This document shows positions 53,684 to 62,660 of a stretch of 64,000 nucleotides of DNA, piece by piece. The stretch is from Anditalea andensis. Its GTDB lineage: Bacteria; Bacteroidota; Bacteroidia; Cytophagales; Cyclobacteriaceae. The notes beneath the pieces were generated by a model. It ran no database searches. It was given only the letters and a program-made list of their open reading frames with translations, and was not told where the DNA came from. Where the stretch lies: assembly GCF_000714815.1 (NCBI RefSeq), contig NZ_JMIH01000024.1:434001-498000 (forward strand), given 5' to 3'. Numbering within the stretch: position 1 is the stretch's first letter; the number at the start of each line of letters is the position of its first letter. The position numbers and the translations under genes were made by a program.

Positions 53684-55432
53684 ATGGAACGATTATATAA
53701 AAATATTGTAGCAATCATATTTTCTGTCTTACTACTAACATCCTGCGCAGATTACTTGGAAGAGACACCCGTGTCTTCCTTCGGTCCTGATTACGTATTC
53801 AGCAATGTGACCAATGCAGATAAAGCGGTATCCGGCGTATATGCCGCATTGGGGGGAGACCATGGTTATGGTATAAGATTGAGCATGTACTATTCTCTGG
53901 ATGATGATATCATGATGGGGCAGGGTGGCAATCCATTTCCAGATAATGAAAGAAGAGACATCGCCCACTATAATGTACAGCCTAGTAACACCCAGATCAG
54001 GATACCTTTCAACCAGTTGTATGTAGGGGTGGAAAGGGCCAATATATGTATTCAGGAAATTCCCCGAATGACCATGTACGTATCCGGGAACCCTACCCAA
54101 CAGGCTGCCCTCCGAAGACTCCATGGAGAAGCGTTGACGCTTAGGGCCTTGTTTTATTTTGACCTTATAAAGCATTGGGGTGATATACCTGCCAGCTTTA
54201 TACCATCTAGTATGCAGACAGACCTTTTTACAGAAAGGACAGACCGGGATGTAATCTATGATCAGATCATAGCTGATCTGGCAGAGGCAGCGGAACTGCT
54301 TCCATGGGGCGGCAACAGTGAAAGAATTTCCCAGGGCACTGCCAGAGCTTTGAGGGCAAGGATTGCGCTCTTTAGAGGAGGGTATGCTTTGAGATTGAGC
54401 AGGCAAATGGAAAGATCTGCGGACTATAGACAGTTTTACCAGATCGCTAGGGATGAAACTTTGGCAGTAATGCAGAGTGGCTCACATGGATTGAACCCAA
54501 ATTTTCAGGCAGTGTTCAAAGATGCCCTACTGGCCAGAAGAAGAGAACCGAACGGGGAAATCATGTGGGAAATAGCCATGACGGGCGGAGGAAGTATGTT
54601 GGGTGATAGTAAATTGGGATATTATAACGGCCCAAGATGGAATAACCTGGGCAATTCAGCACTTACTATTCTACCAACCTTCTTCTATGCTTTTGATCAA
54701 AATGATGAACGGAGAGATGTAACGGCAGCACCTTATAACATTAACCAGGACATGACATTGGTGGCCAGATCCCTACATACTATAGTAGATGGGAAATTCA
54801 GAAGAGATTGGATCACAAATCCTGTGGTAGTCAATTCTGCAGCCCAATATTTTGGCGTCAACTGGCCGGTTATTAGATATTCAGATGTCCTGTTAATGTT
54901 TGCAGAGGCAGAAAATGAACTCAACAATGGACCTACTCCAGAGGCTATTGCGGCATATGAAGAAGTAAGAGTAAGAGCTTTCGGAGGGGATGCTTCTTTA
55001 ATAGGGATTACTCCTTCAGATTATCAGACATTCTTCTCGGCTATTGTTGACGAAAGGGCATTTGAATTTGCGGGTGAAGCACTGAGGAAATATGACCTGA
55101 TCAGATGGAATCTTTTGGAAACCAAGCTAAACGAAACTAAAGCGAATCTTGCGGCTATGGCAGCTAGACAGGGTCAATATGCCAATCTGCCTACTATCAT
55201 GTATTATGAAGCAGGGGCCACTGAAATTAACTGGTTAAATTCCCTGTATCAACCACAGCCCACCACTGCCCCTGCAGGATCTGCTAGTGTGGTCTGGGCT
55301 GGAAGTGGCATCACCAATACCATCAGTGCGTTTTTTGCTGTTGGATTTACGCCAAATAAGAGCGAACTGTTTCCTTTACATACTTCTGTACTGGATTCTA
55401 ACCCTAGGCTAAAACAAGAGTACGGATATTAA
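53684..55432 (+). CDS. SusD-like surface glycan-binding lipoprotein 2
   Basis: This is the partner of SusC2. The 582-aa product has lipoprotein Cys21 (LLLTSCADYLEET). The SusD fold includes LHGEALTLRALFYFDLIKHWGDIP, DLAEAAELLPWGG, ARALRARIALFRGGYALRL, and the C-terminal VDERAFEFAGEALRKYDLIRWN. It diverges strongly from SusD1 outside the core. It follows susC2 by 11 bp and precedes a probable surface-binding lipoprotein by 25 bp. Confidence 0.95.
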   Translation: MERLYKNIVAIIFSVLLLTSCADYLEETPVSSFGPDYVFSNVTNADKAVSGVYAALGGDHGYGIRLSMYYSLDDDIMMGQGGNPFPDNERRDIAHYNVQPSNTQIRIPFNQLYVGVERANICIQEIPRMTMYVSGNPTQQAALRRLHGEALTLRALFYFDLIKHWGDIPASFIPSSMQTDLFTERTDRDVIYDQIIADLAEAAELLPWGGNSERISQGTARALRARIALFRGGYALRLSRQMERSADYRQFYQIARDETLAVMQSGSHGLNPNFQAVFKDALLARRREPNGEIMWEIAMTGGGSMLGDSKLGYYNGPRWNNLGNSALTILPTFFYAFDQNDERRDVTAAPYNINQDMTLVARSLHTIVDGKFRRDWITNPVVVNSAAQYFGVNWPVIRYSDVLLMFAEAENELNNGPTPEAIAAYEEVRVRAFGGDASLIGITPSDYQTFFSAIVDERAFEFAGEALRKYDLIRWNLLETKLNETKANLAAMAARQGQYANLPTIMYYEAGATEINWLNSLYQPQPTTAPAGSASVVWAGSGITNTISAFFAVGFTPNKSELFPLHTSVLDSNPRLKQEYGY

Positions 55433-55457
55433 TTATTCCCAAATAATCGCATTTAAT

Positions 55458-57110
55458 ATGAAATCATATAAATTATTTCAATTCAGATACATTGCCTCGT
55501 TATTCCTTTTGGCAATAGTCATAGGATCCTGCGTCGATGACATCGATGATCTCACTGTACCGGATACCATGAAGCGTTTCAGACCGGTATCCCTTACAGC
55601 GGCAGGGGGAGAGGTTTCTGTAATGCTCACTTGGCCAGAAGCACTGTTTACGGATCCGGGGGAAGTGGTATATACCATTCAGGTGGCTCAGGACAGCTTG
55701 TTTTCCACAGTAATATTTGAACAGGAAACAGAAGACCGAAGTATGGAAATCTCAGATGATGATCTGGAGATCCAGGTAGAATACTATGCCAGAATCAGGG
55801 CAAACGGAGCCACACCTGCCCAACATTCGGAGTGGGTAAGAAGTTTGGCTTTTCAGATTACTGGAGAGCAGATATTCCTTCCTACTTTTGACAATGAAAT
55901 AGGATCCAATACAGTGCTCCTCAGGTGGAGGCCTACTGCCAATCCAACACGTATAGTACTGACAGACCCATCTGGCCTAGTTACCGAATTTCCTATTAGT
56001 GATGAAGAAAAAGCTGCTGCCAATAAGATGGTGGAGGGATTACTACCTCTTACAGAATATATTGCTGGAATCTTTGAAGGCACCAGGATTAAAGGGACGA
56101 CTTCTTTTGTCACCAAAGAACCCAGTATATATGATATCATACTTTCTCCTACTGATAATTTTAGGGATATCATAGAAGGTGCAGAAAACGGTGCTATGAT
56201 AGGACTGGAACCTGGTATATATAATGTATTTGATGGAGCAGGGGAGTATGCCAATCTCAGGATTATAGAAAAAACAATAACCCTACAGTCAGTATCCGGT
56301 GATCCCTCAGATACCCGGGTAAACTTTAAGGAAATAACCTTTACCGGCAACGGGGCTGGCATATCAGTAAATGGTATTACCTTCGACGGTCTGCCGGGAG
56401 CAGGTGATTATTTTTTCAATTTTGCTGGTAGTGCCGCAGCCTTTACTCATGTAGTAGTAGAAAACTGTATAGTGGAGAATGTAAGGGTTTCCTTTATGAG
56501 GGCCAACAGGGCCGGTAATAATGAGCACAAAATTGAACTGATCAAAGTGAACAATTCATGGTTAAGAAATCACTTGGTAGCAAATTATCATGTGTTCCAC
56601 CTTGACAAACTTGAATTTAAAGAGATGGAAGTCACCAATTCTACCTTCAGTAATCTTGGCAGTAGAGGATTTATAGGTTGGGCTACTAATATACCTATGC
56701 CTGCTCCTCCTGTGATCAGAGTGGAAAATGTAACTATCAACGGCTTAGGGTCAAGTAACAGAAACCATACTTTACTGGATGCCAATAATAATCAGGTAGA
56801 TTTCAGAATGAGAAATGCTATAGTGGCCAATATGGCTCTTGAAGGCCAGACCGTAGGTGCGTTATTGGGAAGAGCGCATGCAGATTCACCACAGGTGGTT
56901 TTTGCAAACAGCAATGTTTTTAAGCTGAGCACTGGTGGGGCAGATCCGGTAGAGCTTACCTTTCCAGCCTTGTTCAGTCAGCTGAATATAACTAAAGTAG
57001 ACCTAGGGTGGACACAGAATACCAGCAATATGGCATTGCCTGCTGGCTCACCATTAAGGACGGCCGGCATAAATGGAAGTCCTGTAGGAGATCCAAGGTG
57101 GACTCTATAG
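55458..57110 (+). CDS. Surface lipoprotein with Fn3-like and DUF5123/DUF4957-type beta-helix domains
   Basis: The 550-aa protein has lipoprotein Cys25 (VIGSCVDDIDD). Two fibronectin-III-like segments follow (VSLTAAGGEVSVMLTWPEALF; SNTVLLRWRPTANPTRIVLT). The C-terminal half is a right-handed beta-helix of pectate-lyase-like shape (ITLQSVSGDPSDTRVNF; VVVENCIVENVRVSFMRA; VTNSTFSNLGSRGFIGWA) with no obvious PL or CE8 catalytic motif. It resembles proteins annotated DUF5123/DUF4957. It occupies the position after SusCD where surface glycan-binding proteins usually lie, so I infer pectin binding; weak lyase activity cannot be excluded. Confidence 0.7.
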   Translation: MKSYKLFQFRYIASLFLLAIVIGSCVDDIDDLTVPDTMKRFRPVSLTAAGGEVSVMLTWPEALFTDPGEVVYTIQVAQDSLFSTVIFEQETEDRSMEISDDDLEIQVEYYARIRANGATPAQHSEWVRSLAFQITGEQIFLPTFDNEIGSNTVLLRWRPTANPTRIVLTDPSGLVTEFPISDEEKAAANKMVEGLLPLTEYIAGIFEGTRIKGTTSFVTKEPSIYDIILSPTDNFRDIIEGAENGAMIGLEPGIYNVFDGAGEYANLRIIEKTITLQSVSGDPSDTRVNFKEITFTGNGAGISVNGITFDGLPGAGDYFFNFAGSAAAFTHVVVENCIVENVRVSFMRANRAGNNEHKIELIKVNNSWLRNHLVANYHVFHLDKLEFKEMEVTNSTFSNLGSRGFIGWATNIPMPAPPVIRVENVTINGLGSSNRNHTLLDANNNQVDFRMRNAIVANMALEGQTVGALLGRAHADSPQVVFANSNVFKLSTGGADPVELTFPALFSQLNITKVDLGWTQNTSNMALPAGSPLRTAGINGSPVGDPRWTL

Positions 57111-57261
57111 AGAACATTTCCTTAGGTTGATGAATAAGATAGAGTGGAAATTGACAGAAATGGTTAGTTCATCTGTGGCTTTGGCCACTCCTTCTTGTTC
57201 CTTGGCTGCTTATCTGTCTTAAGTTACCTATATATCTCTTCATGATCCGACATAAACAGCC

Positions 57262-58713
57262 ATGAGAAATACAACTTATATACTTCTTTTATCTTTATTA
57301 ATGATTTCCTGTAATGAAACAGATATGTCATTATCCGAATTTGAAGGAGATACCATATTTCAACCTGTTGAAGAAGAAGCATATGCTTTTCCAGGAGCAG
57401 CAGGCTTCGGCTACAAGACTACGGGAGGAAGAGGGGGAAAGGTGGTTAAGGTGACCAATCTAAATGATTCCGGACCTGGTAGCTTGAGAAATGCCATCAA
57501 TACACCCGGAGCTAGGATAGTAATTTTTGATGTGTCCGGATATATACACTTATCTAGTAATCTGGTGATCACTCAGGGCAATATTACCATTGCAGGACAA
57601 TCGGCTCCAGGAGATGGTGTTACCATTAGAAACCATTCACTCATCGTCAATGCAGACAATGTGATCATTCGGTATCTACGTTTTCGGATGGGAGATGAGG
57701 GAGGGGCTGAAGCTGACGCCATAGAAGGCAGATATAAGAGAAACATTATCATCGATCACTGTTCTATGAGCTGGTCCACTGATGAAACAGCTTCCTTTTA
57801 TGCAAACGAAAATTTCACCATGCAGTGGTGCATCCTGTCAGAAAGCCTTAGAAATTCTGTTCATGACAAAGGGCGACATGGCTATGGCGGTATATGGGGA
57901 GGTAAAAACGCCTCTTTTCACCACAACCTCTTAGCTCATCATGATAACAGAAATCCTAGATTTGATCATCCAGCCATCTACCCCGATCCCCAAAATACAA
58001 GTGATCTCAGAGGGACGGTTGACTTTAGAAATAATGTCATCTATAACTGGGGGACTGAAGCAGCCTATGGAGGGGAATTAGGTACCTTTAATATAGTCAA
58101 TAACTATTTTAAACCAGGACCTGCCACCCAAAACAGCAACATGTTTCTTAATGCATATAAGCAGGCCAGTAATAATGCGCCTATCTATGGATATGGTAAA
58201 TTCTATGTCAGTGGAAATGTACTCGATGGAAGGCAGGATATATCGAATGACAACTGGTTAGGGGTAATGGCTAAACAGGGATCCATAGCAGATAAAGAAA
58301 ACATGATGCTGGCGTCTCCACTTCCAAACGGAGATCTTTCCTTCATGCATACTGCCCAGGAAGCATATGATCGGGTGCTTTTATATTCAGGAGCGAGTTT
58401 GGTCCGTGATGCTGTAGACGTACGCATTGTCCAGGAGACAAAAGACAGGAGCTTCTATGGACATGGTTCTAAGGGCAGTCTTAATGGGCTCATAGATAGT
58501 CAAACAGATGTGGGCGGTTGGCCTGATCTGATTGCAACCACTGCATTGAAAGATACAGATGGAGATGGTATGCCCGATGACTGGGAGGCAGCCCATGGGC
58601 TGGATCCGACTAAAGATGATGCCAAGGGTAGGGATTTAAGTTCAGCCTATGATAATATAGAAGTGTATATAAATGGTATAGTAAAAGAAATCAGTGACAG
58701 ACAGTATAAATAA
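57262..58713 (+). CDS. Pectate lyase family 1 (PL1), lipoprotein 1
   Basis: PL1 enzymes cut homogalacturonan by beta-elimination with Ca2+. The 483-aa product has a lipoprotein signal (LLLSLLMISCNETD). It has the beta-helix core AFPGAAGFGYKTTGGRGGKV, NDSGPGSLRNAI, GNITIAGQSAPGDGVTIRNH, IIDHCSMSWSTDETASFY, and GYGGIWGGKNASFHHNLLAHH with RNPRFD. The C-terminus has an Asp-rich Ca-binding-like stretch, DTDGDGMPDDWEAAHGLDP. The pattern matches the Bacteroidota PL1 type, likely subfamily 2. It is 151 bp after the DUF5123-type gene, in which I see no promoter. Confidence 0.93.
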   Translation: MRNTTYILLLSLLMISCNETDMSLSEFEGDTIFQPVEEEAYAFPGAAGFGYKTTGGRGGKVVKVTNLNDSGPGSLRNAINTPGARIVIFDVSGYIHLSSNLVITQGNITIAGQSAPGDGVTIRNHSLIVNADNVIIRYLRFRMGDEGGAEADAIEGRYKRNIIIDHCSMSWSTDETASFYANENFTMQWCILSESLRNSVHDKGRHGYGGIWGGKNASFHHNLLAHHDNRNPRFDHPAIYPDPQNTSDLRGTVDFRNNVIYNWGTEAAYGGELGTFNIVNNYFKPGPATQNSNMFLNAYKQASNNAPIYGYGKFYVSGNVLDGRQDISNDNWLGVMAKQGSIADKENMMLASPLPNGDLSFMHTAQEAYDRVLLYSGASLVRDAVDVRIVQETKDRSFYGHGSKGSLNGLIDSQTDVGGWPDLIATTALKDTDGDGMPDDWEAAHGLDPTKDDAKGRDLSSAYDNIEVYINGIVKEISDRQYK

Positions 58714-58919
58714 ATATGCTGTTGCTGTAATGGAACTTCAGATAAAGAACCATTGGCTAAAACATGAATAATGTGATATAGATTTATCCATATAACCGTA
58801 GGATCTACTTGAGCATATAAAATAAATTAATGTAAAAACTAACTGTCTAATGTAGGTAGTGGACCGAATATGGCACTCAAGTGTCACCGTAAACTGTTAA
58901 GCATGGACCAAATAATTTT

Positions 58920-59318
58920 ATGAAATTCGAACACTTTGCCTTAAACGTGACCCATCCTGTAGCCATGGGAGAGTGGTATGAGGAACATCTTAAACTGAAG
59001 GTGGTCAAAAAGATGGAGGAAGCTCCTTTTATGACCTTTTTAGCAGACGAAAGCGGGGACATCATGCTGGAAATCTATAATAATCCCAAAGGCCACATAC
59101 TGCCTCTAGCTGATATGCATCCACTGACAGTTCACCTGGCATTTGTATCGGAGAATCCTACCAGCGATAAAGAAAGGCTTCTGGCAGCGGGCGCAACGGA
59201 AGTCTCCGATGAACTGCTGAAGGACGGTTCACGTCTGGTCATGTTAAGGGATCCATGGGGCATTTCGCTCCAATTATGTAAAAGGGCAATGCCAATGCTT
59301 AAAAGTCAGAGATTATAA
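58920..59318 (+). CDS. VOC-family (glyoxalase/bleomycin-resistance fold) protein
   Basis: The 132-aa cytosolic protein has two beta-alpha-beta-beta-beta units: FEHFALNVTHPVAMGEWYEEHL and LTVHLAFVSENPTSDKERLL. Of the four usual metal ligands, His5, a Glu in DIMLEIYNN and a His in TVHLAFV are present. The last, normally Glu, looks like Gln in GISLQLCKR. It is the only non-secreted, non-uptake protein in the second block, between two depolymerase genes, 28 bp before GH28. A role on an unsaturated uronate or a keto-deoxy sugar is a reasonable guess only. Confidence 0.8.
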   Translation: MKFEHFALNVTHPVAMGEWYEEHLKLKVVKKMEEAPFMTFLADESGDIMLEIYNNPKGHILPLADMHPLTVHLAFVSENPTSDKERLLAAGATEVSDELLKDGSRLVMLRDPWGISLQLCKRAMPMLKSQRL

Positions 59319-59345
59319 TGAATCCATTCAATATTAAATCCCAAA

Positions 59346-60767
59346 ATGAAAACCCCTCCTATCAATACCCTTTTTCTATTTATTATATCATCCCTTATCA
59401 TCAGCTGTAATGGTCCCGAAGTGGCCCATGAAACAGAGACGGATCCCTGGGATGAGGTGGAAGATATCCTCTCCCGAATACAGTCGCCGGAGTTTCCGGA
59501 CAATGACTTCAGTATCTTAGATTATGGCGCCATAGCTGACGGAAGGACAGATGCCAGTGTTGCTATCAAAGCTGCCATTGATGCATGCGCTGAAGCAGGC
59601 GGCGGCAGGGTAGTGGTACCTGAAGGATATTATGCCACAGGTCCCGTTTATATCAGAAGCAATGTAAATCTCCACCTGGAAAAAGGGTCTACGTTACTGT
59701 TCTCAACAGACCCTAAAGATTATCTGCCCAATGTGTTCACCCGATGGGAAGGAGTGGAGCTGATGAACTATTCACCTTTGGTCTATGCATTTGAAGAAGA
59801 GAATATCGCCGTCACCGGTGAAGGCACATTGGATGGACAGGCCAATGAAACCAATTGGTGGCCTTGGAAGGGCAAAGAACAGTACGGATGGATACCCGGC
59901 GAACCTCATCAAGAGGATAGGGATAAGAGGCATGCCCTTTTTCAGATGGCAGAAGATGGTTTACCGGTAGAAGAAAGGATTTTTGGCGAAGGTTTTTATC
60001 TGCGTCCCCAGTTCGTTCAGCCTTATAGATGTAAGAATGTATTGATCCAGGGTGTTAGCATCATAAACTCACCTATGTGGATCTTGAACCCTGTGTTATG
60101 TGAGAATGTGACCATAGAAGGAGTAAGGATAGTCAGTCACGGTCCCAATTCAGATGGCTGCGATCCTGAATCTTCTAAAAACGTTCTGATTAAAAACACC
60201 TTCTTTGACACAGGAGATGACTGTATTGCTATAAAATCTGGCAGAAATGCCGATGGAAGGAGGATTAATGTACCAAGTGAAAACATCATCATCCAAAACT
60301 GTCAGATGGCAGATGGACATGGAGGTGTGGTCATCGGAAGTGAGATATCTGGAGGTGTGAGAAATGTCTTTGCCGAAAACTGTGAGATGAACAGTCCTAA
60401 TCTGGACAGGGTCTTGAGGATCAAAACCAGCTCAATGAGGGGCGGTGTTATCGAAAATATATATATGAGGAATATAGAAGTAGGAGAAGTAGCAGAGCAG
60501 GTGTTCCGAGTGAATATGTTCTATGAAGACTCCGGCGCCTATGTGCCCACTGTCAGAAATGTCAAAGTAGAAAATCTCAATGTAGAAAAGGGAGGTAAAG
60601 TAGGTGTGCTATTGGAAGGATATGAGAATTCCCCGGTAGAGAACATTCAACTCAAAAATGTAAACATCAAATCAGTGGACCGAAATTTTAAATTCTCAAA
60701 TGTAAAGAACATTATTTTTGAAAATGTGACCATCAACGGGGAGGAAATAATACTTCAAAACGACTAA
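59346..60767 (+). CDS. GH28 polygalacturonase family enzyme 2, lipoprotein
   Basis: The 473-aa product has a lipoprotein signal (FIISSLIISCNGPEV). The GH28 beta-helix begins FSILDYGAIADGRTDASVAI. Catalytic motifs are NSD at N268-D270 (GPNSDGCDPESS), DD at D291-D292 (DTGDDCIAIKSGRN), GHG with His325 (ADGHGGVVIGSE) and RIK at R358-K360 (LRIKTSSMRGG). The last two are canonical, unlike in GH28 enzyme 1. Surface or periplasmic exo-polygalacturonase is likely. It is 3 bp before PL1 enzyme 2, a tight pair. Confidence 0.93.
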   Translation: MKTPPINTLFLFIISSLIISCNGPEVAHETETDPWDEVEDILSRIQSPEFPDNDFSILDYGAIADGRTDASVAIKAAIDACAEAGGGRVVVPEGYYATGPVYIRSNVNLHLEKGSTLLFSTDPKDYLPNVFTRWEGVELMNYSPLVYAFEEENIAVTGEGTLDGQANETNWWPWKGKEQYGWIPGEPHQEDRDKRHALFQMAEDGLPVEERIFGEGFYLRPQFVQPYRCKNVLIQGVSIINSPMWILNPVLCENVTIEGVRIVSHGPNSDGCDPESSKNVLIKNTFFDTGDDCIAIKSGRNADGRRINVPSENIIIQNCQMADGHGGVVIGSEISGGVRNVFAENCEMNSPNLDRVLRIKTSSMRGGVIENIYMRNIEVGEVAEQVFRVNMFYEDSGAYVPTVRNVKVENLNVEKGGKVGVLLEGYENSPVENIQLKNVNIKSVDRNFKFSNVKNIIFENVTINGEEIILQND

Positions 60768-60770
60768 TTC

Positions 60771-62138
60771 ATGATAAAAAGCATCATATACCTATCGCTG
60801 TTAGGTTTGCTGTCATTGGGATGTCAGGCACAGAGCCTACTCCCACAAGGCAGTGAATCAATAGGTGAGACAGAGAAAAACCTGGCTTTTCCGGGAGCAG
60901 ATGGTTTTGGAAAGTTTACCACTGGTGGAAGGGGTGGTAAAGTGTATGTGGTCACCACACTAGCTGATAGTGGCCCGGGCAGCTTGCGGGAGGCTGTTCA
61001 GAAAAAAGAACCCCGGATCATTGTCTTTGCCGTAGCGGGCAATATAGAGCTGGAATCAAATCTGGACATCAACCATGGTGACCTTACCATAGCAGGACAG
61101 AGTGCCCCCGGTGAAGGCATCACTGTCCAAAACTATCCCATCAAAATCAAGGGGGACAATATTATCATCCGCTACATCAGGAGCAGACTGGGAGACCTGT
61201 ATGATGTGCAGGATGATGCCATGAGCGGATTGAGGAACAAAGATCTGATCATTGATCATTGTTCACTTAGTTGGGCCACAGATGAGTGTGCTTCTTTTTA
61301 TGACAATGAGAATTTTACCCTACAGTGGTGCATCGTCTCAGAAAGTCTGAATGAATCCGTTCATGCCAAAGGTGACCATGGATACGGTGGGATCTGGGGA
61401 GGTAAGAATGCTTCCTTTCACCACAATCTGATCGCCAGCCACAACAGCCGTCTGCCCCGCTTTAACGGATCCAGATACCATAAGCAACCCCAAAAAGAAC
61501 TAGTGGACTTTAGAAACAATGTACTATATAACTGGAAGAGCAACAGTTCATATGCAGGAGAGCAGGGTATGCATAATATAATTAATAATTACTACAAACC
61601 AGGCCCGGCCACCAGATCCAACCGGAGCAGGCTGATCGAGCCATATAAGCCCTATGGTACCTTTTTTCTTTCAGGAAATGTAGTAGAAGGATATGAAAAT
61701 GTCACCCGGGATAATGCTAAAGGAGTGGACGGTGTATCTGCTGATCTAGTTTTGGTGGCTACACCCTATGCGTATATGATGAGCAATACCGAAACTGCTG
61801 AGGAAGCTTTCCGGTCAGTGTTGGCATATGCCGGGGCTAGTTATAAAAGAGATGAAGTGGATATAAGGCTGATCACTGAAGTCCGCTCTGGAAATAGTGT
61901 CCATGGAAAAAACCGTGATGGGATTATTGACAGCCAGCAAGATGTAGGCGGATGGCCGGTTTTGAAACAGGGGGAGGCACCCCTGGATAGTGACATGGAT
62001 GGTATGCCGGATGTATGGGAGCAGGCCAATGGCCTTGATCCACATGACGCCAATGATGCAGCTGGTCTGGACCTCCATGCTTATTATACCAATGTTGAAG
62101 TTTACCTCAACAGCTTGGTAGTGGCAGAAGTATTATAG
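60771..62138 (+). CDS. Pectate lyase family 1 (PL1), lipoprotein 2
   Basis: The 455-aa product has a lipoprotein signal (LLGLLSLGCQAQ). It shares the layout of the first PL1: LAFPGADGFGKFTTGGRGGKV, ADSGPGSLREAV, GDLTIAGQSAPGEGITVQNY, IIDHCSLSWATDECASFYDN, GYGGIWGGKNASFHHNLIASH with RLPRF, and the C-terminal DSDMDGMPDVWEQANGLDP. The two differ in the substrate-loop segment after GGVD/KGVDGVS, so they may prefer different methylation patterns. It is the last gene of the pectin block. Only 43 bp separate it from the convergent HxlR gene, and I see no clear terminator there. Confidence 0.93.
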   Translation: MIKSIIYLSLLGLLSLGCQAQSLLPQGSESIGETEKNLAFPGADGFGKFTTGGRGGKVYVVTTLADSGPGSLREAVQKKEPRIIVFAVAGNIELESNLDINHGDLTIAGQSAPGEGITVQNYPIKIKGDNIIIRYIRSRLGDLYDVQDDAMSGLRNKDLIIDHCSLSWATDECASFYDNENFTLQWCIVSESLNESVHAKGDHGYGGIWGGKNASFHHNLIASHNSRLPRFNGSRYHKQPQKELVDFRNNVLYNWKSNSSYAGEQGMHNIINNYYKPGPATRSNRSRLIEPYKPYGTFFLSGNVVEGYENVTRDNAKGVDGVSADLVLVATPYAYMMSNTETAEEAFRSVLAYAGASYKRDEVDIRLITEVRSGNSVHGKNRDGIIDSQQDVGGWPVLKQGEAPLDSDMDGMPDVWEQANGLDPHDANDAAGLDLHAYYTNVEVYLNSLVVAEVL

Positions 62139-62181
62139 CGTTTGTCAGTCTTTACCTATTACGCTGGCACTTTTTGTCCTC

Positions 62182-62532
62182 TCAGCATGACTTAGGTATT
62201 CGGTTTTCTTTTTCTATTTGATGATCTCCCCACTGTCTCAAATGGTCAATAAATGGGATAAGTTCTGCTCCTGTCTCGGTGAGGGTATATTCCACTTTTG
62301 GAGGGACTTCGTGATAAACTTTCCGATGTACCAATTGATCATCTTCCAGTTCACGTAAGGTTTGGGTAAGCATCTTTGGAGTAATGTCGGTCAATTTTCT
62401 TCGTAGCTCTCCATAGCGCATGATCTGTTTGCTATAAAGATACCAGATGATCCTACCTTTATACTTTCCGCCGATGCGTCTGAATGCGTAATCCACCGCA
62501 CAAATGGGTTCTTGAATATCTTTTTTTTTCAT
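62182..62532 (-). CDS. HxlR-family transcriptional regulator
   Basis: The 116-aa product (ATG 62530-62532; a TTG at 62562 would add ten residues) is a winged-helix MarR-like regulator of the HxlR group. The core is clear: CAVDYAFRRIGGKYKGRIIWYL, RYGELRRKLTDITPKMLTQTLRELEDDQLV, then YHEVPPKVEYTLTETGAELIPF. The Cys near the N-terminus (PICAVD) is at the position used by several HxlR members (YodB, HypR) to sense quinones or oxidants. It is divergent from the MDR oxidoreductase, with a 13-bp palindrome between, and so probably controls it. Confidence 0.92.
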   Translation of the reverse strand: MKKKDIQEPICAVDYAFRRIGGKYKGRIIWYLYSKQIMRYGELRRKLTDITPKMLTQTLRELEDDQLVHRKVYHEVPPKVEYTLTETGAELIPFIDHLRQWGDHQIEKENRIPKSC

Positions 62533-62578
62533 TTTTAAATTTTTTTTTAGCCTGATAATCAATTATAGTATCATTTTG

Positions 62579-62591
62579 GTAATTAGGTTAC
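62579..62591. promoter_or_regulatory. Candidate HxlR operator
   Basis: GTAATTAGGTTAC has arms GTAA/TTAC around 5 bp, within a longer TAGTA...TACTA pair (62566-62592). It lies just upstream of the -33 of the oxidoreductase promoter and is shared by both divergent genes. Confidence 0.4.
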
Positions 62592-62605
62592 TAATTTGTG
62601 CATAC

Positions 62606-62636
62606 TTGATTTAAAGATACCCTAAAAATAACTTTG
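62606..62636 (+). promoter_or_regulatory. Promoter of the MDR oxidoreductase
   Basis: TTG (62606-62608), 20 bp, TAACTTTG (62629-62636) matches the Bacteroidota consensus exactly. Transcription would begin near 62642, 19 bp before ATG 62661. Confidence 0.7.
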
Positions 62637-62660
62637 CTTCATAATCTTAAAGGTGTTTTT

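Noticed and set aside
53735-54406. Long open frame antisense to susD2
   Set aside because: The plus-strand SusD frame is complete with all family motifs. The antisense frame has no recognisable domain and follows from the codon composition of the real gene.
55853-56362. Antisense open frame within the DUF5123-type gene
   Set aside because: It is rich in Ser, Pro, Ile and Val as expected for the complement of a beta-helix gene, has no domain or promoter, and lies wholly inside a supported gene.
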